A DNA stretch of 7,271 nucleotides from Lachnospiraceae bacterium (GCA_016282215.1 JAEEKC010000073.1:1-7271), one strand, 5' to 3'. Numbered from the stretch's first letter, positions 1-6,091 are shown. Made by a program: numbers and translations. Notes: generated from the letters alone by a model not told the origin.

Positions 1-1785
1 AAGGAACCGGTAGTCCTTCCCGTGAAGATCCCGAACATCTTAGTCAATGGAGCGGACGGTATCGCAGTCGGTATGGCAACCAGCATTCCGCCGCATAATC
101 TCGGTGAAGTGATCGATGCCATGAAGGCCTATATGCGTGACCGCAATCTCTCTACGTCGCAGCTGATGCGCTACTTAAAAGGACCCGATTTCCCCACAGG
201 CGGCATCGTATGCAATGCAGAGGAACTGCAGGAGATCTACGAGACCGGCTCGGGAAAACTCCGTCTTCGCGGTAAAGTCGAGATCGAAAAAGGGAAAGCC
301 GGACATACCAATGTGGTGATCACAGAGATCCCCTATACCATGATCGGCGCCGGCATCGGCAAGTTTCTGTTGGATGTGGCCGCTCTTTCGGAATCCAAGA
401 AGACCAATGATATCGTGGATATCACCAATCAGTCCAGCAAAGACGGTATCCGTATCGTGATCGAACTGCGCAAGGATGCGGATGTTGATAACTTTATCAA
501 TCTGCTGTACAAGAAGACCAAACTGGAAGACAGTTTCGGCGTCAATATGTTAGCGGTTGTGAACAATCGGCCGGAAACCATGGGATTGAAAGAGATCTTC
601 GGTCATGTGGTAGATTTCCAATATGAGCTCGCAAGGCGCAAATATACAACCCTGCTTGCCAAGGAAAAAGAAAAACGCGAGATTCAGGAAGGCCTGATCA
701 AAGCGACTTCCGTGATCGATCTGATCATCGAGATCCTGCGCGGCTCCAAAGATCGGGCCATGGCGAAAAAATGTCTTGTGGAAGGTGATACCACCGGCAT
801 CAAGTTTAAGTCCCGGGAAAGCAAGATCATGGCGGAACAGCTTATGTTTACGGAAAAGCAGGCAAATGCGATCCTGGAAATGCGTCTGTACAAGCTGATC
901 GGTCTGGAAATCGAAGCACTTTTGAAAGAACATGATGAGACCATGGCGAATATCTATCGTTATGAAGATATCCTTGAAAGCCATGAGTCCATGACCATGG
1001 TCATCACCGAGGAACTGGACCGCTACAAGAAGGAGTTTTCACATAAGCGCCGTACCATGATCGATCAGGTAGAGCAGGCCGTTTATGTGGAAAAACCGGT
1101 AGAAGAAATGGATCTGTATTTCCTGATGGATAAATTCGGTTATGCAAGATGCGTTGACACAGCCACCTTTGAACGGAATCAGGAGGCGGCGCTTGCTGAA
1201 AACAAGTATATCTGTACCTGCAAAAACACCGGCAGGATCTGTGTCTTTACGGATATCGGCCAGCTCCATACCATCAAGGTTTCGGATCTGCCCTTCGGCA
1301 AATTCCGTGACAAAGGCATTCCCATTGATAATGTCAGCCAGTATGATGCGTCAAAAGAGCAGGTACTCTGCGTGACCAGCAAGTCAGAGCTGAATCTCTA
1401 TCGCCTGATCTTTGTTTCGGAAAAAGCGAATATGAAGATCGTGGATGGCGGTGAGTTTGATGTCAGCAAAAAGACTGTTGCGGCTACCAAACTGGTGGAT
1501 GACGATGTGCTGGTATCTGTAGCGGTGATGAAGGAATACAAGGATATCATCCTGCAGTCCGAAAGCGGCTTTTTCCTGAAATTCCCTGTGGCGGATATTC
1601 CGGAGAAGAAAAAGGGTGCTGTGGGAGTCCGCGGCATGAAGCTCGAGGCAAAGGATAAACTGACAAACGTTTATTATTCCGTCGGCATCGATCCGGCGCA
1701 CATCACTTACAAAGAAAAGGAATTTGATTCCGGCCGCCTGAAACTGGCAAAACGTGATGGAAAGGGAACCAAGATAAGGATCTGA
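1..1785 (+). CDS. parC: Type IIA DNA topoisomerase subunit A, ParC-like (5' partial)
   Basis: This is the DNA-cleaving subunit of a gyrase/topoisomerase IV-type enzyme, which passes one duplex through another in an ATP-dependent complex with a ParE/GyrB partner. The frame is open from base 1, so the gene enters from the left. About 150 N-terminal residues, including the catalytic tyrosine region, are missing. Visible hallmarks are EPVVLP followed by PNILVNG, then GIAVGMATSIPPHN (61-99). The isoleucine at 85-87 corresponds to the DNA-intercalating residue of the family. A helical region follows (about 620-1050) with the conserved stretch AILEMRLYKLIGLE (865-906). The C-terminal beta-pinwheel begins near 1140 and is only about 215 residues. 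A late blade motif, KKKGAVGVRGMKL, is present, but no canonical GyrA box (QRRGGRG-like) is seen. The short pinwheel, missing box and non-gyrB context favour ParC over GyrA, but this paralog assignment is inferred. The stop is TGA at 1783-1785. An internal ATG at 22 is not the real start. Confidence 0.93.
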   Translation, partial: KEPVVLPVKIPNILVNGADGIAVGMATSIPPHNLGEVIDAMKAYMRDRNLSTSQLMRYLKGPDFPTGGIVCNAEELQEIYETGSGKLRLRGKVEIEKGKAGHTNVVITEIPYTMIGAGIGKFLLDVAALSESKKTNDIVDITNQSSKDGIRIVIELRKDADVDNFINLLYKKTKLEDSFGVNMLAVVNNRPETMGLKEIFGHVVDFQYELARRKYTTLLAKEKEKREIQEGLIKATSVIDLIIEILRGSKDRAMAKKCLVEGDTTGIKFKSRESKIMAEQLMFTEKQANAILEMRLYKLIGLEIEALLKEHDETMANIYRYEDILESHESMTMVITEELDRYKKEFSHKRRTMIDQVEQAVYVEKPVEEMDLYFLMDKFGYARCVDTATFERNQEAALAENKYICTCKNTGRICVFTDIGQLHTIKVSDLPFGKFRDKGIPIDNVSQYDASKEQVLCVTSKSELNLYRLIFVSEKANMKIVDGGEFDVSKKTVAATKLVDDDVLVSVAVMKEYKDIILQSESGFFLKFPVADIPEKKKGAVGVRGMKLEAKDKLTNVYYSVGIDPAHITYKEKEFDSGRLKLAKRDGKGTKIRI

Positions 1786-1807
1786 CAAAAACAGAAAGGA
1801 GAATCCG

Positions 1808-2368
1808 ATGCGCGTGATCGCAGGCTCGGCCAGAAGTGTGCCGCTGAAGAGTCCGCCGGGAGATCATACCAGACCAACCACGGACAGGATCAAGGAAACA
1901 CTCTTTAATATCATACAAAATGAGATCCCGGGCTGCAGCTTTTTGGATCTGTTTGCGGGATCCGGCGGTATCGGCATCGAGGCGCTTTCCCGCGGCGCTG
2001 CCTGGTGTGTTTTTGTGGAAAATGATAAGGCGGCCATTGACTGTCTGAATGATAATCTGCAGAAGACAAAGCTGGGCGATAAGACTTCAGTACTGAAGCA
2101 GGATACTTTTGTGGCCCTGACGAATCTGGAATATAAATACACGTTTGATGTGATCTTTATGGACCCGCCCTATGATAAGAATATGGAACGCAGGGTCCTG
2201 GAATATCTGACCATGTCAAAGATGATCGATGAAGATTCGCTGATCATTTTTGAAGCCTCTTTGGATACTGATATCAGTTATCTGCCGGATCTGGGTTATG
2301 AACTGGTGAAGGAAAAACGGTATAAGACCAACAAGCATGTTTTCGTGCAGCGTATGCCGAGAAACTAA
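1808..2368 (+). CDS. rsmD: 16S rRNA (guanine966-N2)-methyltransferase RsmD
   Basis: RsmD is a cytoplasmic SAM-dependent methyltransferase that makes m2G966 in 16S rRNA during 30S assembly. The 186-residue length is normal for the family. Signatures in order are the N-terminal RVIAG (2-6), RPTTDRIKETLFN (22-34), the SAM-binding glycine loop LDLFAGSGGIGIEALSRGA (from residue 46), an acidic residue after the next strand (FVEND), and the catalytic N6/N2-methylase motif DPPY (119-122). The start is ATG 1808, with AAAGGAG about 7 bases upstream at 1795-1801. The gene begins 22 bases after the topoisomerase stop and lies 27 bases before coaD. The rsmD-coaD pairing is common in Firmicutes and other bacteria and supports both names. 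No truncation or missing key residue is seen. Confidence 0.96.
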   Translation: MRVIAGSARSVPLKSPPGDHTRPTTDRIKETLFNIIQNEIPGCSFLDLFAGSGGIGIEALSRGAAWCVFVENDKAAIDCLNDNLQKTKLGDKTSVLKQDTFVALTNLEYKYTFDVIFMDPPYDKNMERRVLEYLTMSKMIDEDSLIIFEASLDTDISYLPDLGYELVKEKRYKTNKHVFVQRMPRN

Positions 2369-2395
2369 TAACGAATAATTCAATAGGGGGAGTGT

Positions 2396-2884
2396 ATGAG
2401 CAAAGCAATTTATCCCGGAAGTTTTGACCCTGTTACCCTCGGCCATATGGATGTGATCAGGCGCGCGGCAGGTATTTTTGATGAAGTTGTCATCTGTGTT
2501 TTGAATAATGTCAACAAATCCGCGTTGTTTTCTGTACAGGACCGTGTTAAAATATTGCAGGAAGCAACAAAAGATATCGAAAATGTGGTTGTGGAAAGCT
2601 ATAGCGGACTGCTGACACAGTATGCAAAGGAAAAGCATATCCATGTTGTTGTCAGAGGCCTTCGAGCAGTAACGGATTTTGAATATGAGCTGCAGAACGC
2701 GCAGACAAACAGAAAGCTTTCCGGCGGTTATCTCGATACTATGTTTTTGACCACTTCTTTGGAATATGCTTATCTTTCATCGTCTACAGTCAAGGAGATT
2801 GCAAGTTTCGGAGGAGATGTATCAGATTGTGTGCCGGATTTTGTTGCAAATCTTCTGTATGAGAAGTATAATAAAAAATCGTAG
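2396..2884 (+). CDS. coaD: Phosphopantetheine adenylyltransferase CoaD
   Basis: CoaD catalyses the penultimate step of coenzyme A synthesis: ATP plus 4'-phosphopantetheine gives dephospho-CoA and pyrophosphate. It is a cytoplasmic nucleotidyltransferase-fold enzyme, usually hexameric. The 162-residue length is typical. The N-terminal motif YPGSFDPVTLGHMD contains the nucleotide-binding T-x-G-H (14-17). The stretch RGLRAVTDFEYELQNAQTNRKL is the conserved substrate-binding and interface segment. The second nucleotidyltransferase motif appears as LSSSTVKE (127-134), equivalent to ISSSLVKE in other CoaD proteins. The start is ATG 2396, supported by AGGGGGAG immediately upstream (2385-2392). It lies between rsmD and a coiled-coil protein gene, all closely spaced and co-oriented, so co-transcription is likely. 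No anomalies are seen. Confidence 0.97.
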   Translation: MSKAIYPGSFDPVTLGHMDVIRRAAGIFDEVVICVLNNVNKSALFSVQDRVKILQEATKDIENVVVESYSGLLTQYAKEKHIHVVVRGLRAVTDFEYELQNAQTNRKLSGGYLDTMFLTTSLEYAYLSSSTVKEIASFGGDVSDCVPDFVANLLYEKYNKKS

Positions 2885-2916
2885 GGACATCATTTAGTAA
2901 ACCACAGGAGGGTACC

Positions 2917-3558
2917 ATGAGTTCAAAATTTGAGCAGATGATCGATGACATTGAAGACTATATCCACAGCTGTAAGAATAAGCCGTTATCCAATCAGTTG
3001 ATCATCGTGAATAAAGATGAGATCCTTGATATGCTGCAGGACCTCAGACAGAAGACTCCTGTTGAGATCAGCAGATATCAGAAGGTTATCAGCAATAAAG
3101 AAGCGATCCTGAATGATGCAAGGCAGAAAGCAGAAGCGCTGATCGATGAGGCTGCAAAGCATACCAATCAGCTTGTCAGCGAGTCGGAGATCATGCAGCA
3201 GGCTTATGCGCAGGCACAGGAGATCGTTGAAATGGCATCCGCACAGGCGCAGGATATCGTGGATAAGGCCAATGAAGAAGCCTATAATATGCGAATGGCT
3301 GCAGTTTCCTACACGGATGACAATCTGGCAAGCATTGAAAATGTATTATCCCACGGGATCGATGTAGCGGCAACAAATTATGAGAGACTGATGACGCAGC
3401 TGCAGGAAAGCATTCAGGTCATCCAGTCGAACCGCGCGCAGTTATATCCGGTTGGTGATGATGCAGATGACAGTGGCAGTGATAATGGCTCAGCAGGCGG
3501 CAGCTCTGATAAAGAAGAGGGCGGCTCCAAGAATGAAGGCGAAGTGGACGTGATTTAA
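2917..3558 (+). CDS. Coiled-coil protein with hendecad repeats and acidic tail (ATPase subunit-like, function unknown)
   Basis: This 213-residue soluble protein has no signal peptide or membrane segment. Proteins of this look next to coaD in Clostridia are often labelled 'ATPase' or 'vacuolar-type ATPase subunit H' from coiled-coil similarity alone; no nucleotide-binding motif is visible here. Residues 1-60 form a short helical N-terminal part (SSKFEQMIDDIEDYIHSC). Residues about 60-130 are an Ala/Gln/Glu-rich helix. It contains two near-identical 11-residue units, AQAQEIVEMAS and AQAQDIVDKAN (98-119), and the flanks fit the same 11-residue step. Another helix runs to about 175. The tail, 180-213, is rich in Gly, Ser, Asp and Glu and looks disordered. 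The start is ATG 2917, with AGGAGGG at 2906-2912. The gene is 32 bases after coaD and is followed by a terminator, so it appears to end its unit. A scaffold or DivIVA-like role is possible but unproven. Confidence 0.85.
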   Translation: MSSKFEQMIDDIEDYIHSCKNKPLSNQLIIVNKDEILDMLQDLRQKTPVEISRYQKVISNKEAILNDARQKAEALIDEAAKHTNQLVSESEIMQQAYAQAQEIVEMASAQAQDIVDKANEEAYNMRMAAVSYTDDNLASIENVLSHGIDVAATNYERLMTQLQESIQVIQSNRAQLYPVGDDADDSGSDNGSAGGSSDKEEGGSKNEGEVDVI

Positions 3559-3570
3559 GACCGTCGGATT

Positions 3571-3603
3571 CGATCCGGATCGTGTCAGACGGGATCGTTT
3601 TTT
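3571..3603 (+). terminator. Rho-independent terminator after the coiled-coil gene
   Basis: CGATCC (3571-3576) pairs perfectly with GGATCG (3592-3597), and six T residues follow directly (3598-3603). The loop is 15 bases. The stem is short, but it starts only 12 bases after the stop at 3558, where a terminator is expected. Competing foldings exist: CGATCCGGATCG (3571-3582) is itself a palindrome, and CGGAT/ATCCG (3565-3577) can form a small hairpin with a three-base loop. These could weaken or modulate termination. Confidence 0.68.
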
Positions 3604-3606
3604 GGT

Positions 3607-3619
3607 ATGACATAGTCAT
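3607..3619. repeat. 13-bp palindrome ATGAC-ATA-GTCAT
   Basis: A perfect 5-3-5 inverted repeat lies between the terminator and the second hairpin. Its size and symmetry would fit a small dimeric regulator site, but no regulator gene is nearby and it could be chance. Confidence 0.3.
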
Positions 3620-3627
3620 TTTGTATG

Positions 3628-3654
3628 GGGACTGCGCCGCCGGCTGACAGTCCC
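3628..3654. other. GC-rich intergenic hairpin GGGACTG/CAGTCCC
   Basis: A perfect 7-bp stem (3628-3634 with 3648-3654) encloses a 13-base GC-rich loop and is followed by TATTCTTTT. It could be a second, weaker terminator or a small interspersed repeat. ATGGGGAC-type ends facing GTCCC are frequent in intergenic hairpin repeats of Clostridia (recollection, not searched). An open frame starting at 3625 would begin inside this structure, which argues against that start being used. Confidence 0.5.
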
Positions 3655-3675
3655 TATTCTTTTGCAGGAATATAT

Positions 3676-3704
3676 TTGTCAGGAAGTTTTGTCTGGAATA
3701 TTTT
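3676..3704 (+). promoter_or_regulatory. Candidate sigma-A promoter within the tandem repeats
   Basis: TTGTCA (3676-3681, one mismatch to TTGACA) lies 17 bases before TATTTT (3699-3704, four of six matches to TATAAT). Transcription would start near 3711, leaving a leader of about 25 bases to the ATG at 3736. The -35 box is part of the repeat core, so this may be coincidence in AT-rich DNA. A promoter is nonetheless expected here after the upstream terminator. Confidence 0.3.
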
Positions 3705-3721
3705 GTCAGGAAATTTTTTTC

Positions 3722-3726
3722 AGGGA
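3722..3726 (+). promoter_or_regulatory. Ribosome binding site favouring the 3736 start
   Basis: AGGGA ends 9 bases before ATG 3736. The alternative in-frame ATG at 3625 has no purine-rich site upstream, only a T-rich stretch, so this site decides the start choice. Confidence 0.5.
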
Positions 3727-3735
3727 TCATTTGTT

Positions 3736-4380
3736 ATGAGGCGAGCGCAAAAGGGCGAATACGGATATTTAGCCTATAAAAAGAAAATTGAATCGATTAA
3801 AACAGTGATCTATTTTGCGATTCCGCTTGCATTGTTTTTTGGCGGACTGATCGCCACAGGCACGAAAAAGAACCTGCTGACCCTTGTGGCCGTACTGGGC
3901 ATTCTGCCGGCCAGCAAAAATGCGGTACTGATGATCATGTATCTGAAAAGCCGCGGGATCAGCCCGGCGGCTTACGTGACAATGGAAGAGGCGCTGCAGA
4001 AAACGGGTGAGGCAGTTCTTACAAATATGACTGTGCTCTATGAGATGGTATTTACGACACAGGAACACACCTATGAAGTACCGTGTATGTTTGTTTATGC
4101 AGGCAGTGTCTGCGGGTATTTACCTTCTTCAAGCACAAAAAAGAAAAACACAGGCAGGAAAGACGGCAAAAAGAAACAGGATAAGCCCGATCCGTTGCAC
4201 GTGACTTTGGAAAAGCATATCGATCAGACATTGAAAAGAGAAGGGATTTCGGTCAATGTCAAGATCTTTGACGGCAAAGATGCATTTATCAGGCGCGTCA
4301 ATGAACTGAAACCCTTGGAAAAAGCAGCAGATACGCCGCGAAAAGCGATCGCAAAAGTATTGAAGGATATTTCGTTGTGA
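3736..4380 (+). CDS. Two-helix membrane protein of unknown function
   Basis: This 214-residue protein belongs to no family I recognise. A basic N-terminus (RRAQKGEYGYLAYKKK) precedes a hydrophobic helix at about 23-41 and a second at about 46-70. By the positive-inside rule both ends should be cytoplasmic, with a very short outer turn around TGTKKN. Residues 75-130 form a soluble part with a beta-like stretch (TTQEHTYEVPCMFVYAG). A strongly basic linker follows (135-150, many Lys), then a charged C-terminal domain (154-214) ending in alternating Lys and hydrophobic residues. The frame stays open upstream to an ATG at 3625 (251 residues), but that start lacks a ribosome binding site. It would also run through a hairpin and tandem repeats, so 3736 is preferred. 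The gene ends 24 bases before the pseudouridine synthase, suggesting co-transcription. The basic segments could contact nucleic acid or acidic lipids, but that is speculation. Confidence 0.75.
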   Translation: MRRAQKGEYGYLAYKKKIESIKTVIYFAIPLALFFGGLIATGTKKNLLTLVAVLGILPASKNAVLMIMYLKSRGISPAAYVTMEEALQKTGEAVLTNMTVLYEMVFTTQEHTYEVPCMFVYAGSVCGYLPSSSTKKKNTGRKDGKKKQDKPDPLHVTLEKHIDQTLKREGISVNVKIFDGKDAFIRRVNELKPLEKAADTPRKAIAKVLKDISL

Positions 4381-4386
4381 CAGACG

Positions 4387-4392
4387 AAGGGA
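4387..4392 (+). promoter_or_regulatory. Distant ribosome binding site for the pseudouridine synthase gene
   Basis: AAGGGA lies 12 bases before ATG 4405, longer than the 5-9 bases seen at other genes here. An in-frame CTG at 4399 would have a spacing of 6, but CTG is a rare start, so ATG is kept. Reduced translation of this gene is possible. Confidence 0.35.
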
Positions 4393-4404
4393 AACCGGCT
4401 GATT

Positions 4405-5511
4405 ATGGTTGAATATATCGTATCCGCGTCGGAAAGCGGACAACATGTGATCAGGTTTTGCAAGCATCTTTATCCAAAAGCGCAGAATGGTTTTCTGCAT
4501 AAGATGCTGCGCAAAAAGAACATCACGGTGAACGGCAAAAAGGCAGATGGCGCTAAGGTCCTTTCGGAAGGTGATCTGGTCAGGTTTTATCTGTCGGATG
4601 AAGTTTTATCATCCATCTCGAAAGAAACTTCCATTTCGATGGTGGCTGATATCTCAAGTCATATCATTTACGAAGATGATCATCTGATCTTATTTAACAA
4701 GCCTGCCGGCATGTTATCCCAGAAAGCTAAACCGAGTGATATCTCGGCCAATGAATACCTGCTTTCCTATCTGGAAAGCGGGCAGGAGCTCCCTGTCGGA
4801 TTTGTGCCTTCCGTCTGCAACAGACTGGACCGGAACACCTCGGGGATCCTGCTTTTTGCAAAGAGTCACGGCGGAGCGAAACAGCTGGCCGAGCTTCTCA
4901 GAGACAGAACTTTCGGGAAATACTATCTGGCCGTGGTCGCCGGAAAAGTCGAGAAACCGTTTCGACTCACAGGAATGCTGGAAAAAGACAGAAAGACAAA
5001 TCAAGTGACTGTCAAACAAGTGTATATGCAGGAACTCACGGATGAGATAAGCCGTTTCGGAACCGTATCAGAGGAAACCGAAGAAAAACAGTCAAAAACA
5101 GATGAAAGAAAACAGGATAAGATGATCTGCACGCAGGTTTGGCCGGTGCAGACAAACGGTTCTGTCAGTCTCGTCAGGGTTCATCTGCTGACAGGAAAGA
5201 CACATCAGATCCGCGCCCATCTTGCATCGGTGGGACACCCGTTGATCGGGGATCCGAAATACGGAGATCCGCGAAAGGAAAAGGCAATCCTTGCAGAGTT
5301 TTCTGTAAAGGGCAAAGACATACCGAAACGACAGCTGCTGCATTCCCAGAGAGTGACATTTCCGAAAATGACAGATGCAGAAGGCACAAAAGGGGCGCTT
5401 GCAGCGCTTTCGGAAAAAACGTTTTACACGAAGTTGCCTGAGGATATGGATCATTTTCTGAATGCTGTCGGGATAACGGACAGATCTTTTCTGGCTGCGA
5501 TTGATGAATGA
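4405..5511 (+). CDS. RluA-family pseudouridine synthase with S4 domain (RluC/RluD type)
   Basis: This cytoplasmic enzyme isomerises uridine to pseudouridine in RNA, most likely 23S rRNA. An S4 RNA-binding domain occupies roughly residues 12-63, with LRKKNITVNGKKADGAKVLSEGD as its core. The catalytic domain begins near HLILFNKPAGMLSQ (93-106). Its active-site motif is NRLDRNTSG (139-147), with catalytic Asp142; the first position is Asn rather than the His common in HRLDR. The closing motif LTGKTHQIRAHL (262-273) leads into GHPLIGDPKYGD. Between these motifs lies a charged Glu/Lys-rich insert (about 217-237), probably disordered. At 368 residues it is longer than the 300-330 usual for the family, because of the insert and a C-terminal extension. 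The start ATG 4405 is 12 bases from AAGGGA (4387-4392), rather far. Which rRNA position it modifies cannot be told from sequence, so no symbol is given. Confidence 0.93.
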   Translation: MVEYIVSASESGQHVIRFCKHLYPKAQNGFLHKMLRKKNITVNGKKADGAKVLSEGDLVRFYLSDEVLSSISKETSISMVADISSHIIYEDDHLILFNKPAGMLSQKAKPSDISANEYLLSYLESGQELPVGFVPSVCNRLDRNTSGILLFAKSHGGAKQLAELLRDRTFGKYYLAVVAGKVEKPFRLTGMLEKDRKTNQVTVKQVYMQELTDEISRFGTVSEETEEKQSKTDERKQDKMICTQVWPVQTNGSVSLVRVHLLTGKTHQIRAHLASVGHPLIGDPKYGDPRKEKAILAEFSVKGKDIPKRQLLHSQRVTFPKMTDAEGTKGALAALSEKTFYTKLPEDMDHFLNAVGITDRSFLAAIDE

Positions 5512-5539
5512 TCTTTGATGGATTCTAAGAGGAATAAAG

Positions 5540-6070
5540 ATGGCAACCTGGTCATCGCGGGGACTGAGAGGTTCCACATTAGAGGAACTGATCAACCGGA
5601 CAAATGAAAAATACAGACAGGGGCATCTGGCGCTGATCCAGAAGATCCCGACACCCATCACGCCGATCAAGATGGACAAAGAGACCAGACATATTACGCT
5701 GGCTTATTTTGAGCAAAAGAGTACGGTGGATTATATCGGTGTTGTGCAGGGCGTCCCGGTCTGCTTTGATGCCAAGGAATGCGCGAAGGATACCTTTTCT
5801 CTGCAGAATATCCATCCCCATCAGGTGCAGTTCATGGAAGAATTTGAACAGCAGGAGGGGATCGCATTTTTGCTGATCTACTATACTCATGAGGATTTCT
5901 TTTATTATCTGCCGTTCCGGAAGCTGAAGGAGTTCTGGGACAGGGCAGAAAGCGGCGGACGGAAGAGTTTTCGGATGGACGAGCTTGATATGGAATGGAC
6001 ATTGCCGAAAAAAAGCGGTATCATGGTTCCGTATCTGGATATGCTGCAAAAAGATCTGAATGAAAGATGA
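5540..6070 (+). CDS. recU: Holliday junction resolvase RecU
   Basis: RecU is the Firmicute counterpart of RuvC. It is a dimeric, metal-dependent endonuclease that cuts four-way junctions during recombinational repair and chromosome segregation, working with RuvAB and RecA. Family motifs in order are SSRGLRGSTLEELINRTN (5-22), KIPTPITPIK (35-44), AYFEQKSTVDYIG (55-67), and the core VCFDAKE (74-80), followed by FSLQNIHPHQ. Aligned from memory to Bacillus subtilis RecU, Asp64, Asp77 and Lys79 fall on its active-site Asp88, Glu101 and Lys103, with identical spacing of 13 and 2. The second residue is therefore Asp instead of Glu. The protein has 176 residues against about 206 in B. subtilis, mainly through a shorter disordered N-terminus. 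ATG 5540 has AAGAGGA (5527-5533) 6 bases upstream. It sits between a pseudouridine synthase and hisZ rather than beside the penicillin-binding protein gene ponA, its neighbour in Bacillus. Confidence 0.95.
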   Translation: MATWSSRGLRGSTLEELINRTNEKYRQGHLALIQKIPTPITPIKMDKETRHITLAYFEQKSTVDYIGVVQGVPVCFDAKECAKDTFSLQNIHPHQVQFMEEFEQQEGIAFLLIYYTHEDFFYYLPFRKLKEFWDRAESGGRKSFRMDELDMEWTLPKKSGIMVPYLDMLQKDLNER

Positions 6071-6091
6071 TGAATATATAAAGGAGAAACA

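Larger units (their letters stand above)
3660..3728 (+). repeat. Degenerate 13-14 bp tandem repeat, about five units
   Basis: Successive units share the core TTTTGTCAGGAA. They begin near 3660 (TTTTGCAGGAATA), 3674 (ATTTGTCAGGAAG), 3687 (TTTTGTCTGGAATA), 3701 (TTTTGTCAGGAAAT) and 3715 (TTTTTTCAGGGATC). Spacing is 14, 13, 14 and 14 bases. Because the step is not a multiple of three, the repeat is unlikely to be maintained as a protein repeat and is more probably a DNA or RNA feature. It lies directly upstream of the preferred start of the membrane protein. Confidence 0.6.

Noticed and set aside
550..984. Minus-strand open frame of 144 codons inside the topoisomerase gene
   Set aside because: It is antisense to a conserved family member with unbroken coding, and its composition is shadow-like.
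2216..2644. Minus-strand open frame of 142 codons bridging rsmD and coaD
   Set aside because: It overlaps two confirmed genes and shows no domain signature.
3208..3273. Two 33-bp near-direct repeats as a possible DNA repeat element
   Set aside because: They match the 11-residue protein repeat exactly in frame and are best explained by the coiled coil.
3419..3730. Minus-strand open frame of 103 codons over the intergenic gap
   Set aside because: It runs through the terminator, hairpin and tandem repeats and into the acidic tail of the upstream gene. No motif is present.
5092..5679. Minus-strand open frame of 195 codons
   Set aside because: It is antisense to the pseudouridine synthase and recU, with no recognisable motif.
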